Made by a program: the position numbers and the translations under genes
NCBI RefSeq assembly: GCF_014651635.1
Contig: NZ_BMXG01000002.1
Span: 124,001 to 188,000, forward strand
Direction of reading: 5' to 3'
Length of the DNA stretch: 64,000 nt
From: Cerasicoccus arenae
GTDB taxonomy: Bacteria; Verrucomicrobiota; Verrucomicrobiia; Opitutales; Cerasicoccaceae
Notes under the pieces: model-generated
Told to the model about the DNA's origin: nothing
Seen by the model: only the letters and a program-made list of their open reading frames with translations
Databases searched by the model: none
In this document: positions 44,441 to 53,592 of the stretch, piece by piece
Layout: every line of letters starts with the position of its first letter
How positions within the stretch are numbered: position 1 is the stretch's first letter

Positions 44441-45634
44441 ATGCTGAGTCGTCTTTCTCTACTCTCCATCCTACTATCGTTAACGGTGCTGCCTTCTCTT
44501 CGTGGGCAGTTGGTTGCCTATGAAGGTTTCCAATACCCTGTTACTAGGCAGACACCTTCATTGTGGCCGGTCACGAACAAGGCACCCGATGGTCAGCCGC
44601 TTAAGTATTTTAGTGAGCTGGATACTCATGCGTCCCGCGCGCCGCATGACTACACCATGCAGATACTCAACGGGAGCATACCGACAAAAGGTTCGGCATT
44701 TCCATTCAAGGCTGAAGGGAATTCGCTCAGTTGGGTCCGCGAATGGATGGACGCCTATGGCACGATTGATCCAAATTTCCAATTCGACACGTCCAGTGAT
44801 AATTCAGCGATTTACCTGAGCTTCATCATTCGCGCGAATAAGAGTGCCAACTCATTACGGCAGATCACGGTGGCCTTCAGCAATGGCAGTAGCCACCGCC
44901 TACAGGTGGGCGTCGATGACTCCAGTAATACTGGTTCCGCGCGCTTCTTCGCTTGTGCCGCGAGCCCACAGCCGAATCGCGAATATAGCAAACGAGAGTT
45001 TCTCTACGACACGACCTATTTCATCGTCGCGAAAATTTCGACCTCATCCAGAGGTAAGGACATGGTCCGAATGGTTGCCTATGGTCCGGGAGAAAAGGTC
45101 CCAGGTTCCGATTCCCGCATTAGTTGGCTCGTAGAAGTGGGTGATTGGACTGATTTCCTTGTTACTGATGTCGCCATCTCGCTCTACGGAGGGGATGCTG
45201 GCGGGGTGATGATCGACGAACTCCGAATTGGGTCCAATTGGGCTTCGGTCGCCGTTGCCCCTAAATCGGATGTTGTGGCAAAGTCGGAGACAGCTGACAC
45301 ATCAGCAGGCTCTGCTGACACAATGCCCGAAACGGATTCTGGCGAGTCGATTGTTGAGGCAGAGAAATCATCTCCAATCGTGCTGGTGCTCATCGGGCTG
45401 GGCATTATTGGGTTTTTCGCAGGCGGTGTCGCGTTCTACCTGTTTGTTTTAAAGCCAAGCAAAGATGGCCCATCAAAACCGAAGTCTGCGCCGATCAAGC
45501 CGGCTTCGAAGCCGACCTCTGCCGAGACCAAGGCAGACCCAGTCCCTCCCAGTGCACCAACTGATGACGAAGAGCCGCCAAAGTCGAAAGGCCCAGCGCC
45601 TCGCAAACCTATAAAACCGCCCCCTCCCAAGTAA
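44441..45634 (+). CDS. Exported single-pass membrane protein with Pro/Lys-rich tail
   Basis: 397 residues. A signal peptide (about 1-22) is followed by a jelly-roll-like extracytoplasmic domain (about 23-275; FQYPVTRQ..., DTTYFIVAKI, MIDELRIGSNW). A Ser/Glu-rich linker, one membrane helix (about 310-333) and a cytoplasmic tail very rich in Pro and Lys follow. The domain resembles lectin-like surface domains of this phylum. The specific function is unknown. The gene precedes the sigma-54 activator on the same strand. Confidence 0.75.
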   Translation: MLSRLSLLSILLSLTVLPSLRGQLVAYEGFQYPVTRQTPSLWPVTNKAPDGQPLKYFSELDTHASRAPHDYTMQILNGSIPTKGSAFPFKAEGNSLSWVREWMDAYGTIDPNFQFDTSSDNSAIYLSFIIRANKSANSLRQITVAFSNGSSHRLQVGVDDSSNTGSARFFACAASPQPNREYSKREFLYDTTYFIVAKISTSSRGKDMVRMVAYGPGEKVPGSDSRISWLVEVGDWTDFLVTDVAISLYGGDAGGVMIDELRIGSNWASVAVAPKSDVVAKSETADTSAGSADTMPETDSGESIVEAEKSSPIVLVLIGLGIIGFFAGGVAFYLFVLKPSKDGPSKPKSAPIKPASKPTSAETKADPVPPSAPTDDEEPPKSKGPAPRKPIKPPPPK

Positions 45635-45672
45635 ATCGGTTGCTGCTTTCGGTCTGAACCGGAGGTGCTTCC

Positions 45673-45741
45673 ATGCATGATCCATGCGACTGTCTGTTCT
45701 ATCATCCGACGAGATTCCAACTTCTCTACTACAGCATTTGA
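45673..45741 (+). CDS. Possible 22-codon upstream ORF overlapping the sigma-54 activator start
   Basis: GGAGGT (45661-45666) lies 6 bases before the ATG at 45673, ideal spacing. It would drive a 22-residue peptide (MHDPCDCLFYHP...) that ends inside the next gene in another frame. The activator start at 45684 is 17 bases from that site, and an in-frame stop (45678-45680) forbids an earlier start. Translation of the short ORF could regulate the activator, or the ribosome site may simply serve 45684 poorly. Confidence 0.4.
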   Translation: MHDPCDCLFYHPTRFQLLYYSI

Positions 45742-47060
45742 AAGCTCTGGAGCATCATTTGCAGGTGGAGGATTTTGATCGGATACGGTCGCTGGATAGT
45801 AGCTCGTTAGACATCGTCCATTTGGTGTCATCAAAGGAGTTTGATACGATGGATTGGGCGGAAAATCGAGTTCGCCTAGCCCGCGCCAGCCGGTTTTATC
45901 TGGTGTATGGCAAAGGGTTGAGCTCCCGTCAGATCGTGGATGCGGTCCGCGACGGCGCACATGATGTCGTTGATCTGTCGGAAAATCGTGAGCGTTGGCA
46001 GCAAGCTTTAGAGTCGGCTGCTCAAGCTCAGGCGCTCTGGTGGCAGCTTTATGGTGCCCAGGGAGAAATGGATGAACGTAAGCTCGTTGGGCGATCCCAA
46101 GCGATGCAGGCGCTCCGAGATTCCATCCAGCGGATCGGGCCGACGGACGCGACGGTGCTGATTATGGGGGAGTCTGGCACGGGTAAAGAACTCGTAGCGG
46201 AATCAATCCACGACACGTCTGGGCGTGCGCCTTTTGTCACGGTTAACTGTGCTGCGATCCCTGCTGAATTAATGGAAAGCGAACTCTTTGGGGCTGAAAA
46301 GGGCGCTTTTACGGGGGCGGTCCGCAACAAGCCCGGTTTGGTGGAGGAGGCTGCAGGAGGTACGCTGTTTCTTGATGAAATCGGGGAACTCGCGCTTAAT
46401 CTCCAACCGAAGCTGCTCCGTTTCTTGGAAACACGTCGTGCCCGCCGGGTTGGCAGCACCAAGGAGTATGTTTCGGAAGTCCGCGTGATATCTGCTACCA
46501 ACCGTGATTTGCGTGCCGAATCGCAGAAAGGGGAGTTCCGCCTGGATCTATTTTACCGTCTCTCTGAGGTGATTCAAAACACGGCTCCGCTGCGTTCGCG
46601 GCCTGAGGATATTCCGGATTTATCGCGCGTTTTTCTAGTGGGGGCAGCGGTGCGATTAGGGAAGAATTTCGATTCAATGGAACCGGAGCTAATCTCTCGC
46701 ATGCAGCAGTACAGCTGGCCTGGGAACGTTCGTGAACTCCGGCAAAACATTGAGCGTATGGCGATTTACTACGATGGCCCTGTGATGCGCAGCACGTGGT
46801 GGACACCGCCGCTCCCGCCCGAAAAGCAAGTGACCAAGCATCCCTTTGTGCCACAGCATCGTGAGCAGAAAAATTCGGCTGATCCGTTCCGCGAAATGTC
46901 CCGCAATCCCTTTCCACCACGGACGCTCAACCGGATGGAGAAGCTGGAATATGCCCGGCGTTTATTGGAAGAGAGTGGGGGGGATTTGACCTGGACGGCG
47001 TCTCAATTGGGCATCCATCCGACGACGCTCTATCGCTGGCGGAAAGATGGGAAAGTTTGA
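45684..47060 (+). CDS. Sigma-54-dependent transcriptional activator with degenerate receiver-like N-terminus
   Basis: 458 residues. The AAA+ domain has Walker A GESGTGKE, the sigma-54 contact loop GAFTGA (207-212), Walker B GGTLFLDEIGEL, and an SRH region ending WPGNVREL. The C-terminal helix-turn-helix (TASQLGIHPTTLYRWRKDG) is Fis-like. The first 115 residues resemble a receiver fold but lack the acidic pocket and a phospho-acceptor Asp, so control is probably not by phosphorylation. Targets are unknown; no -24/-12 promoter was identified. A G8 run (47061-47068) directly follows the stop. Confidence 0.9.
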   Translation: MRLSVLSSDEIPTSLLQHLKALEHHLQVEDFDRIRSLDSSSLDIVHLVSSKEFDTMDWAENRVRLARASRFYLVYGKGLSSRQIVDAVRDGAHDVVDLSENRERWQQALESAAQAQALWWQLYGAQGEMDERKLVGRSQAMQALRDSIQRIGPTDATVLIMGESGTGKELVAESIHDTSGRAPFVTVNCAAIPAELMESELFGAEKGAFTGAVRNKPGLVEEAAGGTLFLDEIGELALNLQPKLLRFLETRRARRVGSTKEYVSEVRVISATNRDLRAESQKGEFRLDLFYRLSEVIQNTAPLRSRPEDIPDLSRVFLVGAAVRLGKNFDSMEPELISRMQQYSWPGNVRELRQNIERMAIYYDGPVMRSTWWTPPLPPEKQVTKHPFVPQHREQKNSADPFREMSRNPFPPRTLNRMEKLEYARRLLEESGGDLTWTASQLGIHPTTLYRWRKDGKV

Positions 47061-47245
47061 GGGGGGGGTAAAATGTCACCAATCGCCCCCAGGCCAATAA
47101 ACATGCTCGATTCGAGCGTTTTTGGACGTTTTTCAGTAAATTCAGACTGATACTTTTATTACATTTTTGGGCTATATGAGGCTGGAAAATGGAAACTAGA
47201 GCAAAGTTAGATGAGAATCCGTTCTCAAAAAACTGCTTGTTACGC

Positions 47246-47773
47246 CTAGATTTTGCGTTGTTTGAAGGCGGCGCTGACCTCCACGTATTTTTCGGCCCAG
47301 GCGCGGAGCTTGGATTGTTCGGCGACGGTCAGGGTTTTGACGATTTTGCCCGGGACACCCATAATGACGGAGCCTTCGGGGGCCTGGAAATTCTTGGTAA
47401 CGAGCGCCTTGGCCCCGACAATGGAACGTGGGCCAATGACAGCGCCGTCAAGTATCGTGCTGTGCATGCCGATCAGCGCTTCGTCGCCAATGGCGCAGGC
47501 GTGGATCATCGCCAGATGGCCAATGGTCACATAATCGCCGACTTCGACGCCGTAATCGTCGGCGAGGTGGACGATGCTGCCGTCCTGCACATTGGAGCCT
47601 TCACCAATGGCGATGGAGTTGATGTCCCCGCGTAAAACGGCACCGGGCCAGATGCTGGAAAACGCCTTGAGCGTGACGTCGCCAATCAGGGTAGCCTGCG
47701 GCGAGACATAGGCGTCGGGGTGGATTTCGGGCGTCTTACCCAAGTGGTAATCGAGGCGTTCCGTAAGTGTCAT
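47246..47773 (-). CDS. Gamma-carbonic anhydrase-like hexapeptide-repeat protein
   Basis: 175 residues. A left-handed beta-helix is evident from hexapeptide repeats (VSPQATLIGDVTLKAFSSIWPGAVLR). The zinc-type His residues of this family are present (SIVHLADD, GHLAMIHAC, GMHSTI). The bacterial YrdA/PaaY group includes carbonic anhydrases and thioesterase-like proteins; many members are inactive or of unknown role. The gene is monocistronic in this window. Confidence 0.85.
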   Translation of the reverse strand: MTLTERLDYHLGKTPEIHPDAYVSPQATLIGDVTLKAFSSIWPGAVLRGDINSIAIGEGSNVQDGSIVHLADDYGVEVGDYVTIGHLAMIHACAIGDEALIGMHSTILDGAVIGPRSIVGAKALVTKNFQAPEGSVIMGVPGKIVKTLTVAEQSKLRAWAEKYVEVSAAFKQRKI

Positions 47774-47926
47774 GCGAACAACCCTAGCGCCCTAATATTC
47801 CGAGCGGAAGCTCAGAGATTGTTCATACTGTGCTTATTAGAGTATTTTTTAATGGCCCGATACGCCCAGCGAGATTTTGCACAACATTAGAGGGTGTGTG
47901 CGAAAAATGCGCAGCGATTTTCATGT

Positions 47927-48097
47927 TCAGTCGTGTTGGTTGGAGGAGCTTCCAGATGAGTAGCGCTCTAACCGTTCTTTTTCCTCTCTACTTGGTTTGG
48001 ATTTTTCAGCATTGGCTTTGGCGAATATGAACATGCTGAAAATTATGACTGCAAAAATGAAGCCTGTGAGTGAAATAAAAGCGATCAATGAATTCAT
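47927..48097 (-). CDS. Small single-helix membrane protein (56 residues)
   Basis: The frame starts at the ATG at 48097 and ends at TGA (47929-47927). One N-terminal membrane helix (about 3-26, ending IFAKANAEK) precedes a highly charged tail (PSREEKERLERY) and a Ser-rich end. It begins 33 bases after the neighbouring 195-residue membrane protein gene on the same strand, so cotranscription is likely. No Shine-Dalgarno is seen. The family is unknown; support is composition and context only. Confidence 0.45.
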   Translation of the reverse strand: MNSLIAFISLTGFIFAVIIFSMFIFAKANAEKSKPSREEKERLERYSSGSSSNQHD

Positions 48098-48130
48098 GAT
48101 ATTGGTTTTCGGCAGGATATTCGAGGATAG

Positions 48131-48718
48131 TCACGGAGCGCCAGGCTCGTTGACTACGCCGTCTGGTTCGCTCTTTTTATCGTTTTTCACGAGCTTGACT
48201 ATTCCCCAGATCGAGATGCCTGCGCCTGAAATGGCTAAAAGCATCGAAAGGCCGAATCCGCCGAAAATTAATCCGAACATTTTCATTAAACCGGACTGAG
48301 AAAAGGAAAACACACGCTTATCTGAATTTCCTAATACTGAAACGGTAAGTTTACATGGACTGCTAACCTCGACATAGCCAATGCTATTCTTCGAACTGCT
48401 ACCACTGCTTGAGGAGATGGAAGTATCACTGCTGAAAGCGAGGCCCTCTCCATCCTGTTTCGTTATGGTGATTTCAAGACCGTCAGGAATGCTATTTGAG
48501 CGGCTGTAACTCTTCCCGCTATAGACGGTCTGAAAATCGTTCCACAGATAGTAGCGTCCGGGTTCGGAAATCTCAACTTCTGTGGTTCCTGGAATGATGA
48601 ACTGTCGCTCATCTGCCCCATCTAGGATGATAGGCAAAATGAAGGCAATCGGAACGACGAAAGTTCCTACTGCGAAGAGCAGGATGCCGACAATGAGCGT
48701 TTTAAGGCCTTTTTTCAT
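48131..48718 (-). CDS. Membrane protein of unknown function with two helices
   Basis: 195 residues. An N-terminal membrane helix (about 7-32) and a C-terminal one (about 148-172) flank a beta-rich extracytoplasmic domain with a Ser-rich loop. The tail is charged (KNDKKSEPDG). No family recognised. It is probably followed by the 56-residue membrane-protein gene. Confidence 0.7.
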   Translation of the reverse strand: MKKGLKTLIVGILLFAVGTFVVPIAFILPIILDGADERQFIIPGTTEVEISEPGRYYLWNDFQTVYSGKSYSRSNSIPDGLEITITKQDGEGLAFSSDTSISSSSGSSSKNSIGYVEVSSPCKLTVSVLGNSDKRVFSFSQSGLMKMFGLIFGGFGLSMLLAISGAGISIWGIVKLVKNDKKSEPDGVVNEPGAP

Positions 48719-48822
48719 TTTTTTGGCTGAGGTAGAAGACTGGAATGCCAGACTGTAGATTTAGTAGTTATCGAATACCCAGCGGCGAAAATGGGATTGT
48801 CCAACTCTGACTGGTCCAAATT

Positions 48823-49152
48823 TCATTGGTTTAAAGCTTCGCATAGCTTTAGTAGCCCAAAACCAAATATCAATAAGCATATAGCAATTATGGCGAGGAA
48901 ACCATAACTCATTGCTTTACCTTTAATCGTCATAGGTTCTGATGTTACCCGTGGATCTTCTTCCATGAGCTTCACGCTGTTGAAGTCACAATCGAGATTT
49001 CGGCAAAGACCAACCCCAGATTCCAAAGCTTCATCAATTCTATCTCTGAGTTCCTTTAAGCCCTTTTCGTTTCCCATGATATGACCTTCTGGATCTCCAT
49101 GCTTATCATGTATTGATACCCAAGGTTTATCATCTGTGGATTCGCGTTTCAT
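48823..49152 (-). CDS. Small tail-anchored membrane protein of unknown function
   Basis: 109 residues. A soluble N-terminal part (with GHIMGNEKGLKELRDRIDEALESG, helical, in pieces) contains a Cys pair (LCRNLDC). A single C-terminal membrane helix follows (about 82-103). No family recognised. A 20-base sequence shared with the chaA upstream region lies just before its start. Confidence 0.65.
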   Translation of the reverse strand: MKRESTDDKPWVSIHDKHGDPEGHIMGNEKGLKELRDRIDEALESGVGLCRNLDCDFNSVKLMEEDPRVTSEPMTIKGKAMSYGFLAIIAICLLIFGFGLLKLCEALNQ

Positions 49153-49159
49153 TTAACCC

Positions 49160-49179
49160 TTAGAACGTGGAGGGGATGT
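49160..49179. repeat. Copy 1 of a 20-base intergenic repeat
   Basis: CGTGGAGGGGATGTGCGGAG; it differs at one base from copy 2 near 50393. On the minus strand it reads CTCC...CCACG, just upstream of the 109-residue membrane-protein gene. The flanking bases include GTAGCGCTAC, a 10-base palindrome. Confidence 0.7.
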
Positions 49180-49265
49180 GCGGAGAGTTGCGCGTAGCGC
49201 TACTCCAGATTGTCATTTTCAGACATGTTATGGCTTGTTTTGTTTATTTTGTCCAACGAAGTTTC

Positions 49266-50387
49266 TTAATCGAAGATCAGCAGGCAGTATGTTGCGAACA
49301 GGATGATGTGCACGAGGCCTTGGACGACGTTTGTCCGGCTGCTGTTGAAGTTGACCGCGGATACCGCCAGCGTCAGCACGAGTAGGACCTCCTCAGCGGG
49401 CGTGAGGCCCAGAACGACCGTCTTGGCAGTCACCATGCCGATGATCAGCACGGCGGGCACCGTCAGCCCGATGGTCGCCAAGGCCGAACCAAGGCAGATG
49501 TTCATGGAGCGCTGGAGCTTATTGAAATAGGCGGACTGGAGTGCGGCCATGCCCTCGGGTGCCAAGACCAAGATTGCCACGAGGAAGCCCCCCAAGGGCG
49601 CCGGGGCACCTGCGGTGGCGATGCCGTAGTCGATGATGACGGCGATTTTCTTGGACAGCAGAATAATCGGCAGCATCGAGAGCACGAGCAGGACGATGTG
49701 GTAAGGCACGCTGCGGATGTCGAGATCGCCGTGGTGATCATCGTCGTCTTCGTCGCCGCGAATGGCGGCCGGAGACATGAAAAACGGCTGATGCCGCATC
49801 GTTTGAATTGCTAGAAACGCGCCGTAGAGTGCGATGATCGCCACGATGATGAAGATGGCCTGAGCGGGGGAGAATGTTCCCGGAGCGGTTGCCTGGGTGA
49901 AGTTGGGTAGTATCAGCCCGAGCACCGAAAGCGGGATTAGCACCGTGAGGAAGGTGTTCGCTCCTTGCAGGTTAAACTCCTGCTGGTGGTGCTTGATGCC
50001 GCCGATAAACAGCGACAGACCAACGAGGCAGTTCAGCACAATCATGACCACGGCGAACATCATGTCCCGCCCAAGAGTCGGGTTCTCCGAGCCGGTGAGC
50101 ATGACCGCGGAGACCATGATGACCTCGATGGTGATCACGGACAGGGTCAGGATCAGCGTGCCATAAGGCTCCCCCAGCTTGATCGCGAGGCAGTCCGCAT
50201 GGCGCACGACGCCAAAGCTCGACCAGAGCATGATCCCGAACAACCACGCGAACAGCGCGATCGTCTTGGGCATGTTCGTGAGGTCATCGAGCCAGCCCTT
50301 GCCAAAGGCCATGAACAGCCCAGCGGTGACGAGTCCGATGATCAGGCTCAGCTCAGTGCGGTAGAATGGTTTGGTAGTAGTAGACAT
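49266..50387 (-). CDS. chaA: Calcium/proton antiporter, ChaA type
   Basis: 373 residues, about 11 membrane helices. The Ca2+/cation antiporter alpha repeats are visible: GEPYGTLILTLSVITIEV in the first half and APEGMAALQSAYFNKLQRS with NICLGSA in the second. An acidic cytoplasmic loop (EDDDDHHGD) lies between the halves. Homologues export Ca2+ or Na+ in exchange for H+. The gene has the 20-base repeat at both ends. Confidence 0.88.
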   Translation of the reverse strand: MSTTTKPFYRTELSLIIGLVTAGLFMAFGKGWLDDLTNMPKTIALFAWLFGIMLWSSFGVVRHADCLAIKLGEPYGTLILTLSVITIEVIMVSAVMLTGSENPTLGRDMMFAVVMIVLNCLVGLSLFIGGIKHHQQEFNLQGANTFLTVLIPLSVLGLILPNFTQATAPGTFSPAQAIFIIVAIIALYGAFLAIQTMRHQPFFMSPAAIRGDEDDDDHHGDLDIRSVPYHIVLLVLSMLPIILLSKKIAVIIDYGIATAGAPAPLGGFLVAILVLAPEGMAALQSAYFNKLQRSMNICLGSALATIGLTVPAVLIIGMVTAKTVVLGLTPAEEVLLVLTLAVSAVNFNSSRTNVVQGLVHIILFATYCLLIFD

Positions 50388-50392
50388 TTAGC

Positions 50393-50412
50393 GTGGAGGG
50401 GATGCGCGGAGT
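50393..50412. repeat. Copy 2 of the 20-base intergenic repeat
   Basis: CGTGGAGGGGATGCGCGGAG, next to the chaA start on the minus strand and in the same orientation as copy 1. It may be a shared regulatory element or a dispersed intergenic repeat. Confidence 0.7.
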
Positions 50413-50439
50413 TTGTCATCGTCCGCCTGGTTCGCTTTC

Positions 50440-50868
50440 TTACTTTGGACGAACAGTGATAACCAGATTTTCTTTGAGGAAATTGGTGCTTACTGGTTCT
50501 GTTCCGTTGAAACGGATTTCTTTAATCGTCTTGGATGGTGAATCGGAATCTAGTGGATATTTGCATTCGATACGATACACGTCGTCCCCCTCCACATGGC
50601 GTAGGAACATAGGCGTAACTTCTGCTCTCTCTCCATTGGTGAAGCTTTTTGTAGCCCCCTCAGTTAATGTTGAGAGCCAGATTGTGAACGTAACTGAGGT
50701 GTCCTCAACGGTCGTAATATCCATCTCAGCCTCATATTGACGAACGTTCGCTGCACCTTTTTCAGCAAGCTTAGTCGTTTCGATCGTAGAGGTATTGTTG
50801 GCTGCTTCGTCCGACGTTTGGTCACAACCAGTAAAGAGAAGGCATAGGAGTAGGGCAATTGATTTCAT
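50440..50868 (-). CDS. Lipoprotein of unknown function
   Basis: 142 residues from the ATG at 50868. The start gives a lipoprotein signal (MKSIALLLCLLFTGCDQ) with lipobox Cys15; the longer frame upstream overlaps lpxK and lacks protein character. The mature part is a small beta-rich domain. The Asp next to the lipid Cys would retain it in the inner membrane under the E. coli rule, which may not apply here. Function unknown. Confidence 0.7.
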   Translation of the reverse strand: MKSIALLLCLLFTGCDQTSDEAANNTSTIETTKLAEKGAANVRQYEAEMDITTVEDTSVTFTIWLSTLTEGATKSFTNGERAEVTPMFLRHVEGDDVYRIECKYPLDSDSPSKTIKEIRFNGTEPVSTNFLKENLVITVRPK

Positions 50869-50914
50869 GTTTTTGGAGGGCGTTGAGATGTGGCGCGTTG
50901 AGTTCCGGGGTTGG

Positions 50915-52153
50915 TTATCCCGCTTTTCTGCCCGTGAACGGCGAGCGGGTGCCGGTGTGGACGGATACCTTGGGGAAGCAGATGCGGGAGACGGCTTCGT
51001 CAAAGTCCTTTACGCCGCGGAGGATTTCCACCTCCAGCCGTAGGAAGTAAAAGGGTGCCTGCTCGGGGACCCAATCTTGCTTGATGCGGACGGCGTCCTT
51101 CTCGGTGGTGATGACGAGGTCGACTTGGGCTTCGTTGGCTTGGTCGAAATATTGCTCGATCTCCCAATAGGTGAAACGGTGATGGTCGAGGAAGCGGCGG
51201 TTATAGACGATCGTGGCACCTAGACGGGTCAGGAAAGCCTCGAAGCTCTCGGGCGTGGCAATGCCGCTAAAGGCCGCCACGCGCTTGCCGCGCAGCCACT
51301 CCAGCGGGTGTTGTTCGTCGCCAAAGACTGGCTGAATATACTTGGGCCGGTGGGTGCATTCGATGATTTCGGCGTCGGGCTTGTATTGGTGGATCAGGTC
51401 TTCGAGCTCCGGGTCGGGCACGCCGTCACTCTTGGTCAGGAAGACGTAGGAGGCGCGCTGGAGGTGCTTGACGGGCTCGCGGAGGATGCCGCGCGGAAGC
51501 AGGTTCTGGTTGCCGAAAGGGTTGTTTTTGTCGACCATCAGCAGGTTGAGCTGGCCGCGCAGCGGGAGGTATTGGAAGCCGTCATCGAGCAGAAGTGTGT
51601 CGGCCCCGAAATGGCGGATGGCGTACTCGCCGGCCTTGACGCGATTCTTGTCTACCAGCACGACGACGCCGGGCAGATTTCGGGCGAGCATGTAAGGCTC
51701 ATCCCCGGCGACATGGGAGTCGAGGAGGATATTTTCGCCGTCGCTGACGATTTTTGGGGGCGGGGCTTGCCGATGGGTGATCCAGCGCATGAAGCGACGG
51801 TGCAGCGGTTCTTTTTTACTGCCATAACCCCGGCTGAGGATGGCCACCTTGCGCCCACGCTCTTGCAGGGAGCGGGCAAATTTTTCCACTACGGGCGTCT
51901 TACCAGTGCCGCCGACGGTCAGGTTACCCACGACGACGACGAGGCAGCCAAGGGGCTGGTCACGCATAACGCGTTTGTTGTAGAGGAAGTATCGGGTTTG
52001 GACGATGGCGCTGAAAATCATGGACAAGGCCCGGAGGAAGCCCCCGTATAACTTCTCAATGCGCCCATGTCGGCGGTCGAAGGCCACGTCGATGGTGAAT
52101 TCTTCGAGCCGCTCAAGGCGATGTTTCCAGCGTTCTTTAAATGAGAGGTCCAT
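50915..52153 (-). CDS. lpxK: Tetraacyldisaccharide 4'-kinase
   Basis: 412 residues from the ATG at 52153, where the conserved helical region begins; the longer frame to 52246 lacks family character. The enzyme phosphorylates the lipid A disaccharide at the inner membrane. It shows Walker [13 protein letters not shown], an ILSRGYG block, [28 protein letters not shown] and the C-terminal FLDHHRFT. With kdsB it supports lipid A-based LPS. An N-terminal membrane-associated helix is as expected. Confidence 0.93.
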   Translation of the reverse strand: MDLSFKERWKHRLERLEEFTIDVAFDRRHGRIEKLYGGFLRALSMIFSAIVQTRYFLYNKRVMRDQPLGCLVVVVGNLTVGGTGKTPVVEKFARSLQERGRKVAILSRGYGSKKEPLHRRFMRWITHRQAPPPKIVSDGENILLDSHVAGDEPYMLARNLPGVVVLVDKNRVKAGEYAIRHFGADTLLLDDGFQYLPLRGQLNLLMVDKNNPFGNQNLLPRGILREPVKHLQRASYVFLTKSDGVPDPELEDLIHQYKPDAEIIECTHRPKYIQPVFGDEQHPLEWLRGKRVAAFSGIATPESFEAFLTRLGATIVYNRRFLDHHRFTYWEIEQYFDQANEAQVDLVITTEKDAVRIKQDWVPEQAPFYFLRLEVEILRGVKDFDEAVSRICFPKVSVHTGTRSPFTGRKAG

Positions 52154-52323
52154 GAGGAGTGCGCAATTATTACCATGAACGAACTGCCTCGTATGGGAAG
52201 CTGATTCCGCGACGGATTTTCCGGCACCAATCTCAAGGTTGACCAAAACCTTTTTCTCCGCTTTAAGCTGGCATGGAGCTGCCCATCTGTTACAACCACA
52301 CTAACTTACCCCCCCATTTAGAC

Positions 52324-53568
52324 ATGCCTTCCGCTGACACCGCCCAGGAATCGGTTCCCGCTGCTAGCGGGGAGTCGCCTCCTCAGAAAGAGGTCAAACG
52401 CCCGCAAGACCTCGAAATTAAAGACGCCCCCATTATTTTTAATGCGGTATGGCAAGAACTTGTCGAAGAGCATGGCCAGGAGAATTTAATTTTCCCGCGC
52501 GAAATCCATTGGCTCAACGGTGCTCCCGGCGCTGGTAAGGGCACGCACACGCGCACCCTCATGGAGTATCGGGATTTGACGGAGCGTCCTATTGTCGTCA
52601 GCGAATTGCTCAATAGCCCCGAGGCGAGGAAACGCATCGACGCTGGCATGCTGGTGGGCGACAAGGAAGTGACCTCGTTGGTTTTCCATCGTCTGCTTGA
52701 ACCGCGTTACCAAAGCGGCGTCGTCGTCGACGGTTTCCCGCGTTCCAAAGTGCAGGTAGAGTGTCTTAAACTGCTTTACCGCCGCCTCAATGAACTGCGC
52801 GCTGAGTATCGCGACACGTTGATCGGCACGCGCTTCCGCAAGCCGCAGTTTCACATTATTGTGCTGTTCATTGATGAGGAAGAGAGCGTCAAGCGTCAGC
52901 TTTTGCGTGGAGTTCAGGCTGCGGAGCACAACCGCGAGGTTGATGCTTCGGGCATGGGCGAGCTCAAGGAAATCCGCAAAACAGACCTTAACGACGACGC
53001 TGCCCGTCGCCGTTACCGAACCTTTAAGGACGTCACTTACGAGGCACTGAAGTCCCTGCGTGAAGTCTTCCACTACCATTATGTGAATGCGTATGGCACG
53101 ATCCGCGAAGTCCGTGAACGTGTCATTAACGAGCTTAAATACCAGAGCACGCTGGAGCTTGAGCAAAAGACGTTCGACATCCTTTCGCATCTGCCGCTGG
53201 CCAGTGAGATCATCACGCATGCGCGGCAAGAGCTGGTCAAGCGGCTTGATGGCTATCAGCAGCAGGAGAGCGAGCTGTTCTGTGAAGTGGTAAAACTGGT
53301 CGCCGAAAAATTCATGCCGATTATTGAGCGGCATTCGATTTCGGGCTACGCAATCGTCAATAGCGAAAGCGACGTCTTCGCCCATCCGCTCGCCTCGGCT
53401 ATGCTGTTGGACATCTTTTCGGAGCGGGGTTATCACGCCACGGTGGACATCCAGCGCGATGAAATTCCTTACAAGATCGACCCCAAGACCTTTAAGATTG
53501 AAACCAAATTGAAGCGCGTCGTCCGCGTCCACGTTCGTTACCCTGGTTCGGAGATCCGGCGCGGCTAA
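52324..53568 (+). CDS. Adenylate-kinase-like protein with extra C-terminal domain
   Basis: 414 residues from the ATG at 52324 (an upstream ATG at 52273 gives a poor leader). After a disordered N-terminus the nucleoside monophosphate kinase domain shows the P-loop GAPGAGKGT (66-74), VVDGFPRS and a LID/core pattern ([20 protein letters not shown]). Adenylate kinases are about 180-220 residues; here about 135 extra residues follow (helical at first, then [19 protein letters not shown]...), unlike anything I recognise. NMP kinase activity is plausible, but the appended domain suggests a regulatory or different acceptor role. It is followed at once by a small membrane-protein gene. Confidence 0.75.
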   Translation: MPSADTAQESVPAASGESPPQKEVKRPQDLEIKDAPIIFNAVWQELVEEHGQENLIFPREIHWLNGAPGAGKGTHTRTLMEYRDLTERPIVVSELLNSPEARKRIDAGMLVGDKEVTSLVFHRLLEPRYQSGVVVDGFPRSKVQVECLKLLYRRLNELRAEYRDTLIGTRFRKPQFHIIVLFIDEEESVKRQLLRGVQAAEHNREVDASGMGELKEIRKTDLNDDAARRRYRTFKDVTYEALKSLREVFHYHYVNAYGTIREVRERVINELKYQSTLELEQKTFDILSHLPLASEIITHARQELVKRLDGYQQQESELFCEVVKLVAEKFMPIIERHSISGYAIVNSESDVFAHPLASAMLLDIFSERGYHATVDIQRDEIPYKIDPKTFKIETKLKRVVRVHVRYPGSEIRRG

Positions 53569-53592
53569 ACTCCTGCTTTCAATACTCCGATC

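Noticed and set aside
49965-50459. 164-residue frame on the plus strand across chaA
   Set aside because: Antisense to chaA; the His/Asp-rich sequence reflects the opposite strand.
51308-52051. 247-residue open frame on the plus strand
   Set aside because: Antisense to lpxK, which has strong motifs throughout.
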